This document shows positions 1 through 10,319 of a stretch of 64,000 bases of DNA, one piece after another; positions within the stretch are counted from its first letter, which is position 1; every line of letters starts with the position of its first letter. The DNA lies in NCBI RefSeq assembly GCF_003589595.1, contig NW_020654289.1, forward strand, positions 7,866,776-7,930,775. Direction: 5' to 3'. The translations under genes and the position numbers were made by a program. The notes beneath the pieces were generated by a model. It was not told where the DNA came from, ran no database searches, and saw nothing but the letters and a program-made list of their open reading frames with translations. The stretch comes from Hyposmocoma kahamanoa (Eukaryota > Arthropoda > Insecta > Lepidoptera > Cosmopterigidae).

Positions 1-487
1 AAGCAGCATTTTTGCAAGTTTTCAAAGTCTTTAAAATAACAGTAAAACCTTTTCAGTTTACACTGGGGTATTTCCACTCTCAGTTCAAATAGCACTTTCA
101 GCTGGAATCTGAAAGTAAAAAACTTCAGATGACTTTCGGGCCGGGCCAGCGCACGCGATCAAACTTGTCCAATTTTTCAAGCTCCAAATGAAATCACTCG
201 TTTGTTCAATCTTCACACAGCAATATTCAGACTCTCTATTGCGTTGGTTTAAAGCTGAGGTTTGTACGAATATGTTTCAGAAGTTATGATCTTGGTGGAT
301 TGTACTAGCTGTCTGCCTGTCGACTCGCAGCCGCGGCTGAACTTCCAATTTGTGGCTGTCATTTACCATCGAATAGATGACAATTAATTTTTTGAAGTCG
401 GCTTTTCGAATCATGTTTTGGGAATGTTCAGCTAACGAGATTCGTCAGCTTATGTCGATTATGGTTTGCGTTTTGAGTATCATTTTT
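1..487. other. non-repetitive stretch, nothing recognised
   Basis: No repeat family seen elsewhere in the window and no convincing reading frame. A short GC-rich patch lies near 138-165; the rest is AT-rich. Confidence 0.5.
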
Positions 488-688
488 AACCAACTTTAAA
501 ATAAAGGAGGAGGTTTTCAATGCGACTGTTTTTTTGTGTGTTTGTTACGCGATTACATTTGTGAACCGATTTTGATGATTTTTTCATTTGAAAAAAGATA
601 CTTCAGTATTGGTCCCATTTAAATTGGATTGTAACAAACTAGGGGATAAATCTGGTTTCGAGCACTTTCCGGTACTTTTTTATGGGTT
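488..688 (+). repeat. Repeat-C copy, 3' truncated
   Basis: Starts with a diverged AACCAACTTTAAAATAAAGG edge, followed by the family landmarks: TTACGCGAT, GTGAACCGATTTTGATGAT, GGTCCCATTTAAAT, AACTAGGGGAT and TTTCCGGTAC. It ends before the usual GAGGTCGG end. The same order of landmarks recurs in eight other copies in this window. Confidence 0.8.
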
Positions 689-732
689 TATGCAATTCAC
701 ACCCTCGGTGTATATATCATCTGCTCCCGTAC

Positions 733-892
733 CATGGCTACGCATGATAGTCCGACGCGCGCGATAAAATTAAAATGCGACAGCCAGTAGCGCGTGCTAC
801 TGACTATCTCAATCAGATCTAATTTAGATAGTCAATAGGGCGCGCTTATTTCAGATTTATAACGCTCGTCGCGACTATCATGCGTAACCATG
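733..892. mobile_element. 160-bp palindromic MITE
   Basis: Terminal inverted repeats of about 25 bp: CATGGCTACGCATGATAGTC at the left against the reverse complement of GACTATCATGCGTAACCATG at the right, with GC-rich subtermini (GACGCGCGCG). A second small hairpin (GACTATCT / AGATAGTC) sits in the middle. No coding capacity. Non-autonomous DNA transposon is inferred from structure; the superfamily is unknown. Confidence 0.65.
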
Positions 893-927
893 CTAAGGGG
901 ACTGTATGACACATAAATTAAATTTTT

Positions 928-1012
928 TCAGGAGAAAGGTTTAAAGATTCTACGAATGAAATTAGTCGATAACTTTTATGTATAGGACAGTTAGAAAATT
1001 TCACGTATACAT
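928..1012 (+). repeat. Repeat-J copy 1
   Basis: About 85 bp matching 4402-4484 in the same orientation, both containing GAAATTAGTCGA and AAAATTTCAC. A second shared patch (TTTTTATGACTTTCATGTGA) lies at about 1741-1790 and 4735-4785. Origin unknown. Confidence 0.5.
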
Positions 1013-1057
1013 TTTTTTTATAATACTCATTGACGGCACGAACAAGTCGTGCACGTG
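1012..1057 (-). repeat. Repeat-B fragment (3' end only)
   Basis: A poly-T run then GACGGCACGAACAAGTCGTG, the reverse complement of the Repeat-B 3' end. The rest of the unit is missing. Confidence 0.55.
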
Positions 1058-1329
1058 TAAATTAAATAGGACTTTACACTAATAAACCATGAGAAATTCT
1101 CATTTCTATTTCTAATGTCGATACCTCCAATGTCCTTTATGCCAACTATTTTTGGTAATATTCTGTTATTTTTGTAAACAGCCATATTTATTACCTAATA
1201 TAATATACTTCCAGAATTTTGTGAAAAAAATAAAGAAATAAAAAACAACGTCCAAAAAAAAAAAAAACTCATTTTCTGAAAAAAAAAAAAATTAAGAAAC
1301 AAAAAACAAAATAAAACAGTTTTTATTTT
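1058..1329. other. AT-rich, A-homopolymer runs
   Basis: Long A runs at about 1252-1265 and 1279-1290. No gene or family recognised. Confidence 0.5.
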
Positions 1330-1536
1330 TAGGAAATGAAACTATTTTTCCTGATTTAAATCGCGTATATTTGTTTTTTCCAACAAACCGACGTTTCGGG
1401 CCCTTTACAGGTCCCATGGTCACGGTTGACTGAGGTGGAACAGACTTCAACCAGTTATACGCGATTTAAATCCGGAAAAATAGTTTCATTTCCTATGTGT
1501 AACAATCGCGAAAACCTAAGAACGCGATATATTTTT
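1330..1536. repeat. Repeat-D palindromic element
   Basis: Reads GAAATGAAACTATTTTTCC, ATTTAAATCGCGTATA, then the core GGGCCCTTTACAGGTCCCAT and GTCACGGTTGACTGAGG, then back through TATACGCGATTTAAAT and GGAAAAATAGTTTCATTTCC on the opposite strand. It ends at TAACAATCGCGAAAACCTAAG. The inverted arms make it MITE-like; nine copies or fragments occur in this window. Confidence 0.75.
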
Positions 1537-1820
1537 ATTTTGTTTTTGTTTATCTGGCGGACATTGTCTAAAATAATTTTGAACAAAAGGTACAAAAGAA
1601 CAAACATCGTCAATGTAACTATTTATTTACATTACCACTGGGCCTGTCACTTTGAGACATAAATTTAAAAGTCCCATGCGTTTGTTACTGTTAATGTTTA
1701 GCGACAGACATAGGTACTCTTTTAGTAAACATAAGCATAGTTTGTTTTGTGTAGTTCGTCTTATTTTTATGACTTTCATGTGATAAGAGCACTTTTGACG
1801 TATGATTAACTTAACCACAC

Positions 1821-1875
1821 ATCCCGCTTTGAGCGGGACAGTCCCGCTTTTAAGCCTCGTGTCCCGCTGTCCCGA
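1821..1875. repeat. GC-rich palindromic cluster
   Basis: CCCGCTTTGAGCGGG is a perfect small hairpin and is followed by two more CCCGC/GCGGG blocks within 55 bp. A related GCGTCCCGCTCTGAGGGG occurs at 2440-2457 beyond the Repeat-B copy, so both may be remnants of one element split by that insertion. Confidence 0.4.
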
Positions 1876-2046
1876 AAACACGTAACAATGCTTTATTAAG
1901 CAGGACACACGGGACATTAATTATAAAAAATAGCGCGAAAGCGAAAAATATATAAAGCCAGCAGCAGCAGACGATTAATTATTTTTTTTGTAATTTTTTA
2001 TCTTTAAGCCTTTTTAGCCATTTTTTTATTTTTTTAATAATTTAGT

Positions 2047-2362
2047 TGCAGTAGAACTCCTTGTGAAAGGGTTCGTCCAAGCAAGTACTGCCAATTTACC
2101 TATTTCTGCCGCCAAGCAGTAATGTGAGCTTTACTGTGTTCCGGTTTTCAAGGGTAAGGGTGCTAGTGAAATCACAGGCACATGGGACTATTCAACTTAT
2201 GTCTCAGGGTGACGGGTGCAGTGGCAGTACCCCAGATCTATCTCAAATCTCAGATCTTTGCGATTTAAAGCCCTGAGTAGCACTGCACCTGTAATGGACA
2301 GGCATGTAGCTTACCATCAGGTGCACGACTTGTTCGTTCCGTCACTTGAAGTTATAAAATGA
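2047..2362 (+). repeat. Repeat-B copy, near full length
   Basis: Contains the family landmarks in order: GTAGAACTCCTTGTGAAAGG, TTACCTATTTCTGCCGCCAA, GTGTTCCGGTTTTCAAGGGT, CAGGCACATGGGACT, GCGATTTAAAG, ATGGACAGGC and GACTTGTTCGTTCCGTCACT. A short duplication of the CAGATCT region is private to this copy. Confidence 0.85.
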
Positions 2363-3162
2363 ATAAATAAAAATAAAATAACATTTCGTAACTATCTTAA
2401 ATATGTGTTTTATTTTTAAAACAATAATAAATCTACAAGCGTCCCGCTCTGAGGGGAAAAAATAAAGGTCACATTACGTATGACCACATGTGGCTTTGCT
2501 ACATAAAGGGAACAAATTTAATAATTACTCTATGAATGTTCAATATTTATCGCGCGTGCTACTTGTTGCGATCAAAAAAGTTTTAAACATTTTATGGGCC
2601 ATCACCGAAATGTTTTACCCAGGAAACTTCTTAAGGGCTCTTTTCCCAAAGCGATTCTTTCTAATATACTTTTTCCAAATGACAAATAGTTAATGTACGT
2701 GTCTAGACGCCATAAATAATCAATGTGTAATCATGCAGATACGGTCCCGATCATTACTCTCACAACGGGGAAGCGTTCCCCAATTCTGAAACATTCCTGG
2801 TTCCCTTTCGAGGATGTGTGGGGAGTAAAGGCAGTTGGAACAGAGAAGGAATGCAGTGTTTATTGAATAGTTGTATTTACCTATACACGGGCCAATGTTA
2901 GTGGTAAGGTGTGCAAGATTCAGAAACTAGTTCAATTTGGGTTTATCCGGTACTTAAGGAGTTCCGTTGTTTCTTTGATGCGATGCTTCTTGTTACATCG
3001 TGAATCGGATAACTTACACATACATAGAACTATCGTACATAAAGCTACTGGAAATATTAATTGAAGAACTGGTCTTCAGTTCAGATCCAGTCAGATATTA
3101 TTACTTCCAGTTTTCTAACAAAGCACAAATAAAAATTCAACTTCTATAAACGAGATAGTAGC
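2363..3162. other. no gene recognised
   Basis: AT-rich with a moderately GC-rich patch at 2745-2850. The open frames here are short and lack coding character. No family shared with the rest of the window was found. Confidence 0.45.
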
Positions 3163-3350
3163 AGCAGTCAAGCTCCTTACGAAACTTCATCCAGGGAAGT
3201 ACTGCCACTTTATCTATTTCTGACGCCAAGTAGTTAAGTCAGCATTACTGTGTTCCGGTTTTAAAGGGTTAAGGGTGCTGGTGAAATTACAGGCACATGA
3301 GACTTGACAACTTACTTCTCAGGATGACGGGCGTAGTGACAGTGCCCGTC
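3163..3350 (+). repeat. Repeat-B copy, 3' truncated
   Basis: Runs from CAAGCTCCTTACGAAACTTC through CAGGCACATGAGACTTGACA to GTGACAGTGCCCGTC, then the homology stops. Confidence 0.8.
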
Positions 3351-4045
3351 AAAAACTAGACTATTTCAAGCTTTAAAACAATTCTTTGTGAAAATATTGA
3401 GATAGATAAATAAAAAAACCAGAAGCAATCTCAGAGCGATTATAGACTTTATTGCTATAAAACAATTCAAGTTCGGCAAAGTTAACATTGAAACAAATTG
3501 TTCTCCGATGACAGGTTTACAATCAATCTTTGCCACATCATTCTTTCGGCTCCTTGCCATCAACAATTCTCTAAATTCACTTCAATCCAACTATCAACTC
3601 TATCACCTACGACTTAAGCATAACATTTCCTTTAAAGTCATTTAAAGTTGACTCTGTGTGGTTCTTGCTGAAACGATTATTAATTGTGCAGTAAGTAGCG
3701 AACTGTAATGTCACGTTTTGTTCACAGTACAGTGGGCCGCGCGCCTGATAATGATGAATAGAGCGACTGATTGAACGATTTGTCATCGTGCGGTGATGCG
3801 TGAAAGTTGCAAATAATATTTTATGTTATAAATAGTTTTGTTTGCAGTTTATACTAGTAGTAATTCACCGTTTTAATGACCAATTATACTATCTACAATG
3901 CGATAAAACAACTTCGGAGTAGCTTATTCTCCTGATATTCCCAATATTGATATAAGTGTTATATTTTTTAAATTCTGATTTTATTATTTAACTTTATTAT
4001 TTCAATATGGATTTTTCGCACCTAATAATATAGGTTACAATAGGA
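3351..4045. other. no gene recognised
   Basis: AT-rich sequence without recognisable coding or repeat signal, apart from a small GC patch at 3729-3745. Confidence 0.45.
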
Positions 4046-4298
4046 TTTTTTTTTATAATTTCAAGTGACGGGACGAACAAGATCGCACGCCTGATGGTAA
4101 GCTACACGCCTGTCCATAATAGTTGCAGTGCCACTCAAAGCTTTAAATTGCAAAGATCTGTGGACACTTTCACTGCGCCCGTCACCCTGAGACATAAGAT
4201 GAAAAGTCCATGTGCCTATAATTTCATCAGCACCCTTACCGTTCGAAACCGGAACACAATAATGCTGACGTTACTGCTTGGCGGCTGAAATAGCTAAG
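4046..4298 (-). repeat. Repeat-B copy
   Basis: Reverse-strand copy: poly-T, GTGACGGGACGAACAAG, GGTAAGCTACACGCCTGTCC, GTGCCACTCAAAGC, CCCGTCACCCTGAGACATAA and CTGCTTGGCGGC. The unit's 5' end is missing. Confidence 0.85.
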
Positions 4299-4401
4299 TA
4301 ATATAAAATTTCTGGGGCAGATACCATGAACACACAGATAAAATGAACGACAACGTATTTAAAAAAAAACACGCTCCTATACATACGCAAAATGACGACT
4401 T

Positions 4402-4484
4402 TCCAGGAAAGAAGTTTAAAAGTTCTATGAACGAAATTAGTCGAAAATTTTTTTATGTTTAAATATGACAGTTACAAAATTTCA
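4402..4484 (+). repeat. Repeat-J copy 2
   Basis: Direct match to 928-1012 (see there), with several mismatches and a small insertion. Confidence 0.5.
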
Positions 4485-4485
4485 C

Positions 4486-5085
4486 ATATCGACGACTTTC
4501 TAGAAGATAGGCCGATCGATACTTGTATCAAAATCACTTATTCATCAGGAAGATGATTTAAAAACAACTGCAGAATATCTAAAATTCAAGACCGATACAT
4601 CGTATGCAGGTCCATATTGTCGCGTGATTATTTTAATTTAGCTTACTTTGAGTGTAACTGTGTAATAAAAAAAAAAGTTATTTTCTTTTAGGCCAGTATT
4701 CTTGAAAAGCAGCGATATACATAATTTAATTTTCAGTTTCACATAATTCGTATCATTTTTATGACTTTCATGTGATAAAATCTGTTTATAAGTACTATCA
4801 CGCGTGGCTTTATTATACCAAGTGTACCATATAAAATATTTATTCATCTTTGCATAACGCTATTCTCGAATTCGACTGTTAAACAGCGAATATAGTTCTG
4901 AATTGATTCACAGATATTAGATTGTTTGCAACCGAATATCGATGTCAGTCCAATCGAGTCCACTCGAGTGAATATGCATATGGAGTGCGCTTCGAGTGGA
5001 GTCTTTCGAGCACAAATGAACAGCTGTAACCGAGAAAATATCGTGAAATATATTTCACTCCTAAAGTTAAAAAAAGTACATTTTT
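4486..5085. other. no gene recognised
   Basis: AT-rich. Holds the second shared patch of Repeat-J at 4735-4785 and a CTCGAGTG-rich patch at 4957-5010; nothing else recognised. Confidence 0.4.
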
Positions 5086-5719
5086 AATCACAAATCACCA
5101 CACCAGTATTTTTTTTACTTAATGTAAAGTTACATTGTTATCTAAGAGTATATGTACTACTGTCGATGTACCTTATCCTTAAAATAAATAAATAAATAAA
5201 TACAATGTAACCGCTATGAGATCAGCCCATCCATATGAAAGCTACAATGGGTTATGCTACCTTGAGGGTATTGCAGTTGGAGTCCTGCCACAACGTGAAT
5301 TTTTATTCATTTTGTGAGAGAACTCAACGTCTGTCGACCTTCATGAAGGAGGAGTTTTAACCGAAGGATGTAGAGACGTTTCCACGTACGATTACCAGAC
5401 ACCCGCGTTGCGTCACACGTCGCAATCCATACGTGTAAATAAATAAATAGTGTTTTATTATGTTATTATGTATGTTAGTCTATAAGGTATATGTATTTAT
5501 GGGACTTTGTAACCTGAATATAAATATATAAATAAAGATATGTGTACAATAGGCTCAAAATATGTTACAAGGAAACAAGTTATATGATCATTGGTCACCC
5601 TAAATAACATCTTGTTTATTTCAATGGATTTGCGTTGGGTTTTTATTGGAATACTGATTACTCTGAGATTACTCTGCCAGCCTCATAGTGAGAAAAAACT
5701 GGTGTGGTGATTTGTGATT
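5086..5719. mobile_element. 634-bp unit with perfect 22-bp inverted ends
   Basis: The left end begins AATCACAAATCACCACACCA (5086-5107). The right end (5698-5719) is its exact reverse complement over all 22 bases. Inside are an (AAAT)n run at about 5183-5206 and an AT-rich LINE-tail-like stretch at 5430-5540. No transposase. Interpreted as a non-autonomous DNA transposon; a chance inverted pair of another repeat is the alternative. Confidence 0.5.
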
Positions 5720-5814
5720 ATACTTATATGTCTACCTATTATAGACGCACACAAAAAAAAACTTATAAGCGAAGCGATTGGAGAATGTTATTTTTAAAAA
5801 CATTACGGGAAGAA

Positions 5815-6070
5815 TGAAAAATAGCAGCGGCGTCGTACCTTCGCGGCTGCGGGCGGTCGGAGTGGCTTCGTTCGCCAGTAAGTGCCAGTAAGTTTGGTAG
5901 CCGCGAGGAGCACGACCAGGCGGTGTGGCCTGTTTCGTCGCCGGATCCCTCGCACGAGAGCACCCGAGAAGGCCACCGTGGGATTTAGCCGGTAGAAGTA
6001 TGTAACCGCCATCCGCGGGGGCAGCGGAGAAGTATCCTATGAGGATTTTCCCACGAAGAAAAAATAGGTA
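5815..6070 (+). mobile_element. R1-like LINE 3' end (probable)
   Basis: GC-rich block that ends with TTTAGCCGGTAGAAGT, then GAAGTATCCTATGAGGATTT, TCCCACG and an A-rich tail. The same plan (GGTTTTAGT, AGTCTCACATAA, GGTATCCAT, TTCCCC, poly-A) occurs at 10055-10318 and 20472-20652. This copy is the most diverged. No ORF survives. Confidence 0.4.
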
Positions 6071-6394
6071 GTAGACTGAACAGAGCTAGGTTAGTCCGGC
6101 ATTATGGTACGTTAAATATTTTGGTTATTTTAGGACGGCGGTATTTTTAAGGTATGTTAATATTTATTTTATTTGAAAGCTAATTAAATCAGGGTAGTTC
6201 TACTATGTTTGATAAAAATACGTTCAGCCCTTTAAAGATCTTCAGCTCTTTTCCCAATCAGTGTAAGGATCTCAGTCATACAATGAATATTTATTTTACT
6301 TCCACTTAACCGATTGACTTTGTTATGGTAATGGCAACCTTGACCTGATGTAGCAACCAGGACAGCCTTCAGACAACTCAACTCCTCAACTATT

Positions 6395-6525
6395 GATATA
6401 CCATGCTGGATTGCCCCACAGAGGTCCCGGATTCGATTGCGAGGTCGGGAGAAATATTTGTATGACCTACAGTATTTCTCTCGTGACATTGGGTGTAATT
6501 TGTGGTTTATTATGAGTGCGTATTT
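6395..6525 (+). repeat. SINE-A copy, diverged
   Basis: CCATGCTGGATTGCCCCACA, a tRNA-like B box (GGATTCGATTG), then GGGAGAAATATTTGTATGAC and GGGTGTAATTTGTGGTT. Both ends are degraded. Confidence 0.75.
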
Positions 6526-6532
6526 CTTTTTT

Positions 6533-6768
6533 TAATGACACCAAATGATAGCACGAACAAGTCGTGCGCCTGGTGTTAAACGACATGCCTGTCCATGACA
6601 GTTGCAGTGCCACACAGAGTTTTAAATCGTAAAGATCTGAGGGTCACCGCCACTGCGCCCGTCACTCTGAGAGTTAAGTTGACAAGACTTCAACACCGAA
6701 ACACAGTAATACTCAATTTACTGCTTGGCGGCAGAAATAGGTTAGATGGCAGTACTTCCCTACACGAA
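6533..6768 (-). repeat. Repeat-B copy
   Basis: Reverse-strand landmarks GCACGAACAAGTCGTGCGCC, CGACATGCCTGTCCATGACA, CCCGTCACTCTGAGAG and CTGCTTGGCGGCAGAAATAG, with a deletion in the CAGGCACAT region. Confidence 0.85.
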
Positions 6769-6769
6769 T

Positions 6770-7654
6770 GCTTTCATCATGCTATTAATAATGATTGCAA
6801 CAACCATTTTAAATAATTAATTTAACCGTTTCGTGATTAATTTCATCGAGTATCTTGATAGGCTAATTTGATTAAAGTCATAGTTTTTCAAGGGCCATTT
6901 GCTACATTGCTGACTCACCGTTTTGTTTCCTCCACTCCTATCAATTACCTAAAGCACGATGCTCGCGCGAATGTATTAAGAGTAGAACAGATGACAAAGC
7001 ATTCGTTAAACCAGGAATTGTTCAAATCATAAGAGTAAGGTCTTTAAAATGAAGTCGTTCAAACTTTAACAACACAAAATCGAGAAAGTATCATTAAGTA
7101 CTCTTGCACCTTAAATGTTGATTTAAAATTCTAATTAGCAACAAGTTCTCAAACATTCCACGCGAACTGTGAACGGAATTAAAAGTTGAAAAATTGGAAA
7201 ATGTTCTCAACTAATTTGAACACTTGGGAGTTACGAAACGGACGAAAATCAAAGCCAGCGAGCGAGAGGCACAGCATACCTACATAACCCGTTCAAGAGA
7301 TCCCAGTTATTTAGGTTATGGGGCTAACATAACCCACATTCGTGCGCCGGGAAATTAGCCACGTATGATAATTAGGTGTCCTACTTCGCCAGTATAAAGG
7401 TTTGGACACACAAAGAGAGATAACTTGTCAAACTCATAAAGGATGCCATATTATTAATGCTTACATTTTGTTTGGCGACATTCTAATTCAGTTTGTAACA
7501 TATCGCGTGTTATTACGTTGCGGTAAGGGGAATGTATAATCGCAGTAATTTTACGGAGGTTTCGACCGCTATGTTCTAAGTTTGGTGTATTTTCAGCAGA
7601 TTTGCGGTTGCGGGTGAATTTAGTATGCACTGTTGTGTATCGGTTTGTAAGTTA
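6770..7654. other. non-repetitive, nothing recognised
   Basis: Moderately AT-rich unique sequence. No open frame with coding character and no family member found. Confidence 0.45.
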
Positions 7655-7945
7655 GCGTTTCTGTTTGTTTGAAAAGAGTAAATAATATAATATTCAAATA
7701 TTGTGAACTACGAGATTTACTAGAACAATGGCATAATGTGTATTATTACACTTGAGTGTACATACATACTTGAGTGAGAGCATTTCTGTATGTTTGAAAA
7801 GAATAAATAAAACAACATTCAAATGTTTTAATATTGTTTTATTTTTTTTCCAACATGCAGAAATGCTCTTTCTCTAGTATGTATGTACACTCAAGTGTAA
7901 AAATACACATTATGTCATTATTCTAGTAAATCTCGTAGTTCACAA
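7655..7945. repeat. long hairpin with about 110-bp arms
   Basis: Left arm 7703-7815 begins GTGAACTACGAGATTTACTA. Right arm about 7833-7943 is its reverse complement at roughly 90 percent identity, ending CTCGTAGTTCAC. The loop is only about 20 bp. Sequence upstream (7660-7702, TTGTTTGAAAAGAGTAAATA) resembles the inner end of the left arm (TATGTTTGAAAAGAATAAAT), so part of the unit is also repeated directly. It is either a foldback MITE or a source of hairpin RNA. Confidence 0.75.
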
Positions 7946-8043
7946 AACGCTTAGTTTTCTTCTTTTCTTAGAATGTTATAAACATTGATTCATAGGTCCT
8001 TTTATATACGTTCTATTCGTTTCTAATAACAGGTGAACAGATG

Positions 8044-8320
8044 AAATAATAAGTAGCAGTAGAGCTCCATGTGAAAGAGTTCGTCCAGGGAAATACTGCC
8101 ACCTTACCTATTTCTGCCGGTTTCGAAGGGTGCTAAGTGCTGGTGAAATTACAGGCACATGGGGCTTGTCAACTTATGTCTCAAGGTAACGGGCGCAGTG
8201 TCAGTGCCCCTCAGATCTACGCGATTTAAAGCTCTGAGTGGCACTACAACTGTTATGGACAGGCGTGCAGCTTACCATCAGGTGCACGACTTGTTCGTCC
8301 CGTCACTTGATATTATACAA
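8044..8320 (+). repeat. Repeat-B copy
   Basis: Full set of landmarks from GCAGTAGAGCTCCATGTGAA to GTTCGTCCCGTCACTTGATA, minus the CCGCCAAGCAGTAAT segment. Its 3' end abuts the next repeat directly. Confidence 0.9.
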
Positions 8321-8735
8321 TCTCAGTACAGAGTACTAAAAAAACCGACCTCAAAAGTACGTGTAATTACATCTATTTGCCAAGTTTTATTGAAATATCC
8401 CCTAGTTCGCCACTATACAGGACTTGACACAGGAGATAATGAAAATCGGTTCTCACTACTCAAAGTATATTGAGAGAGAAAAACGCCTTGAATTGAAGAA
8501 CAGCAAAACCAACCATTAAAATAATTGCTCCTTTGGTAAAATTTAGGCGCTATTTATAAAAATGAATGTTCATGCGTAATCAGCCACCTTTAGAAGTGGA
8601 TGATTTTCTTCAAAATGAAATGGGACCACCATGGAGGTACCCTCTTTCCAACAAAAAAGAATCATGAAAATCGGTTTACAAATACCGGAGTTATCGCGTA
8701 ACATACATATAAAAACACATTTTTTGAAGTTGGTT
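8321..8735 (-). repeat. Repeat-C, long subfamily
   Basis: Reverse-strand copy: TCTCAGTACAGAGTACT, AAAAAACCGACCTCAAAAGT, then the private inner block (AGGCGCTATTTATAAAAATG, AATTGCTCC, CTCAATATACTTTG on the sense strand) shared only with 33002-33455, and the outer edge TTTTTTGAAGTTGGTT. Confidence 0.85.
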
Positions 8736-8848
8736 AAAAAGAAATCATTCATTCAGTCATTATTTCATTCACCCATTCTTTCATACTACAATAAAGTATC
8801 AGACCTGTATTATGAGTACCGTAGTAATAATAATATAATAAAATAATA

Positions 8849-9120
8849 GCCCCACTGCCAGACACAGGCCATGCGAGGACTTGGGCTGTAACGCCCACGC
8901 AAGCCCATTGCAGATTGGAAAGTTTACATCATAAAATTGCTTTGCAGATGTGTATAGGTTTCCTCACAATGTTTTCCTTTACCGAAAAGCCCATAGTAAA
9001 TTCGGAATTCGATTTCGCACATAAATTTCGAAAAACTCAGAGGTGCAAGCCCAAATTCTGATCCACGACTCTCCACTTGACATGAAGTAAGTCAAACCAT
9101 TAATTAGGCTACAGCTTTTT
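8849..9120 (-). repeat. SINE-G copy, diverged
   Basis: On the minus strand: a degenerate tRNA-like head (TAATGGTTTGACTTACTTCA), then GGGCTTTTCGGTAAAGGAAA, ACATTGTGAGGAAACCT and a 3' part ending near GGCAGTGGGGC. Matches the layout of 32545-32832. Confidence 0.6.
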
Positions 9121-9124
9121 GACT

Positions 9125-9290
9125 ACTATAGTAACTAAATTAAACAACTGTGGCGCTTCCCAGAACTCCCGCCTCAAAGCTTATTTAAAAATACTCGTTT
9201 TGTAAATATATAAGTCTTAATGGGAATCGAAAATCGGAATCTCTTCATTAAGAGCCTACAGTGCAAACCACTCACTAGGCCTTCATTACC
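9125..9290 (-). repeat. possible SINE-F remnant
   Basis: Reverse-strand tRNA-like head (CACTCACTAGGCCTTCA and GGGAATCGAAAATCGGAATC) resembling SINE-F at 37640-37825, but the body is poorly conserved. Confidence 0.35.
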
Positions 9291-9369
9291 ATCTACTGCG
9301 TAGGAGAAGACTCGAAATAGGATACTCTATTATATTTACTCTTTCAAACTCAGCCCATTTACAACGCAC

Positions 9370-9600
9370 TTTTCCAATTTAACCTAATGGGTTCGGTCCA
9401 CTAACTCGACAAAGCGATGAAACCGAGGAGACGTGCACAAAAGTGAACTCGCACACTAGCGAGGACTGTAAACGGTGCAACTGGGCCGGGTACAAAGTGC
9501 CGATGACGGCAGGGCGGCATGCGGCACAAAGGAAGCCGCGATTGAGAGCGGCATTGATGGACGGCTCCATTTTTCCCACCGGAGTTCACAACTAACGTGT
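9370..9600. other. GC-rich single-copy-like block
   Basis: Composition changes sharply from the AT-rich flanks. Contains GCCGC...GCGGC hairpin potential near 9535-9555 and CpG-rich stretches. The frames on the minus strand are open for 66-94 codons but match nothing recognised. Could be a regulatory element, an untranslated exon or an old GC-rich repeat. Confidence 0.3.
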
Positions 9601-10054
9601 ATGAATGACAAGAAGTTCTAATGCGTTTGATGCCAGTGATTAGAATGTTACAATTAAGGTGTATAACAATACTTAAGGTATACAATTCACCGTAACCAGT
9701 TTTAATTAAGTAACATTAATGAAAAATGTAATGTGAATTAAAGATAAGGATAAATTTATTTTATAATAACTTAATCTAATACAAATAAAACAAGTGTAAA
9801 GAAAGCTATGATAATATTAAAAGGGATAATATTATACGATCCTCAAAGATATAATTGATCCATTGTAAATGTGTACCTTTTTAAATAAACGATATTTTTT
9901 TCTAAGTTTGATATACAACAGTTACTATGTATATATATGTGTACATAGTCACTGTTCCGTTTATATTAATTAATCTACGGATAAATTATAAATGAACTGC
10001 ATTCAAGGTAACACTGTCGTCATGTTTAAGCGTACTAAAAAAATAATATTTGAT
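9601..10054. other. AT-rich, nothing recognised
   Basis: Very AT-rich with TATATA and TGTGTAC repeats near 9930-9950. No gene. Confidence 0.5.
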
Positions 10055-10318
10055 CTTCTTTTTTCATATGGGTCAAATCTTTGTTGGGCCCTGCTTTCAG
10101 TGGGTTAGGTTGTAGCTCCTCTCCTCCATTCCTAGCGAGGTGAGCCCGGAAACGGGTAGGCACCACTGGATCTTGGAGGAATGCTGCAGCGCCCATAAGA
10201 CCCAGCCCACGGTGCAGCGACGGGTACCACGGGGTTTTAGTGAGTAGGAGTCTCACATAAACTTCCGCCTGTATCCCCAGACGGTAGGTATCCATGATGG
10301 ATATCCCCGCGTAAAAAA
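10055..10318 (+). mobile_element. R1-like LINE 3' end
   Basis: GC-rich body with ACCACGGGGTTTTAGTGAGT, AGGAGTCTCACATAAACTTC, GGTATCCATGATGGATATCC and an A tail at 10313-10319. Same layout as 20472-20652. Only the 3' untranslated part is kept, as expected of a 5'-truncated retrotransposon copy. The R1 assignment rests on memory of lepidopteran R1-clade tails. Confidence 0.5.
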
Positions 10319-10319
10319 A

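Noticed and set aside
5763..6012. Arg-rich minus-strand frames
   Set aside because: They lie in the GC-rich block interpreted as a LINE 3' end on the plus strand.
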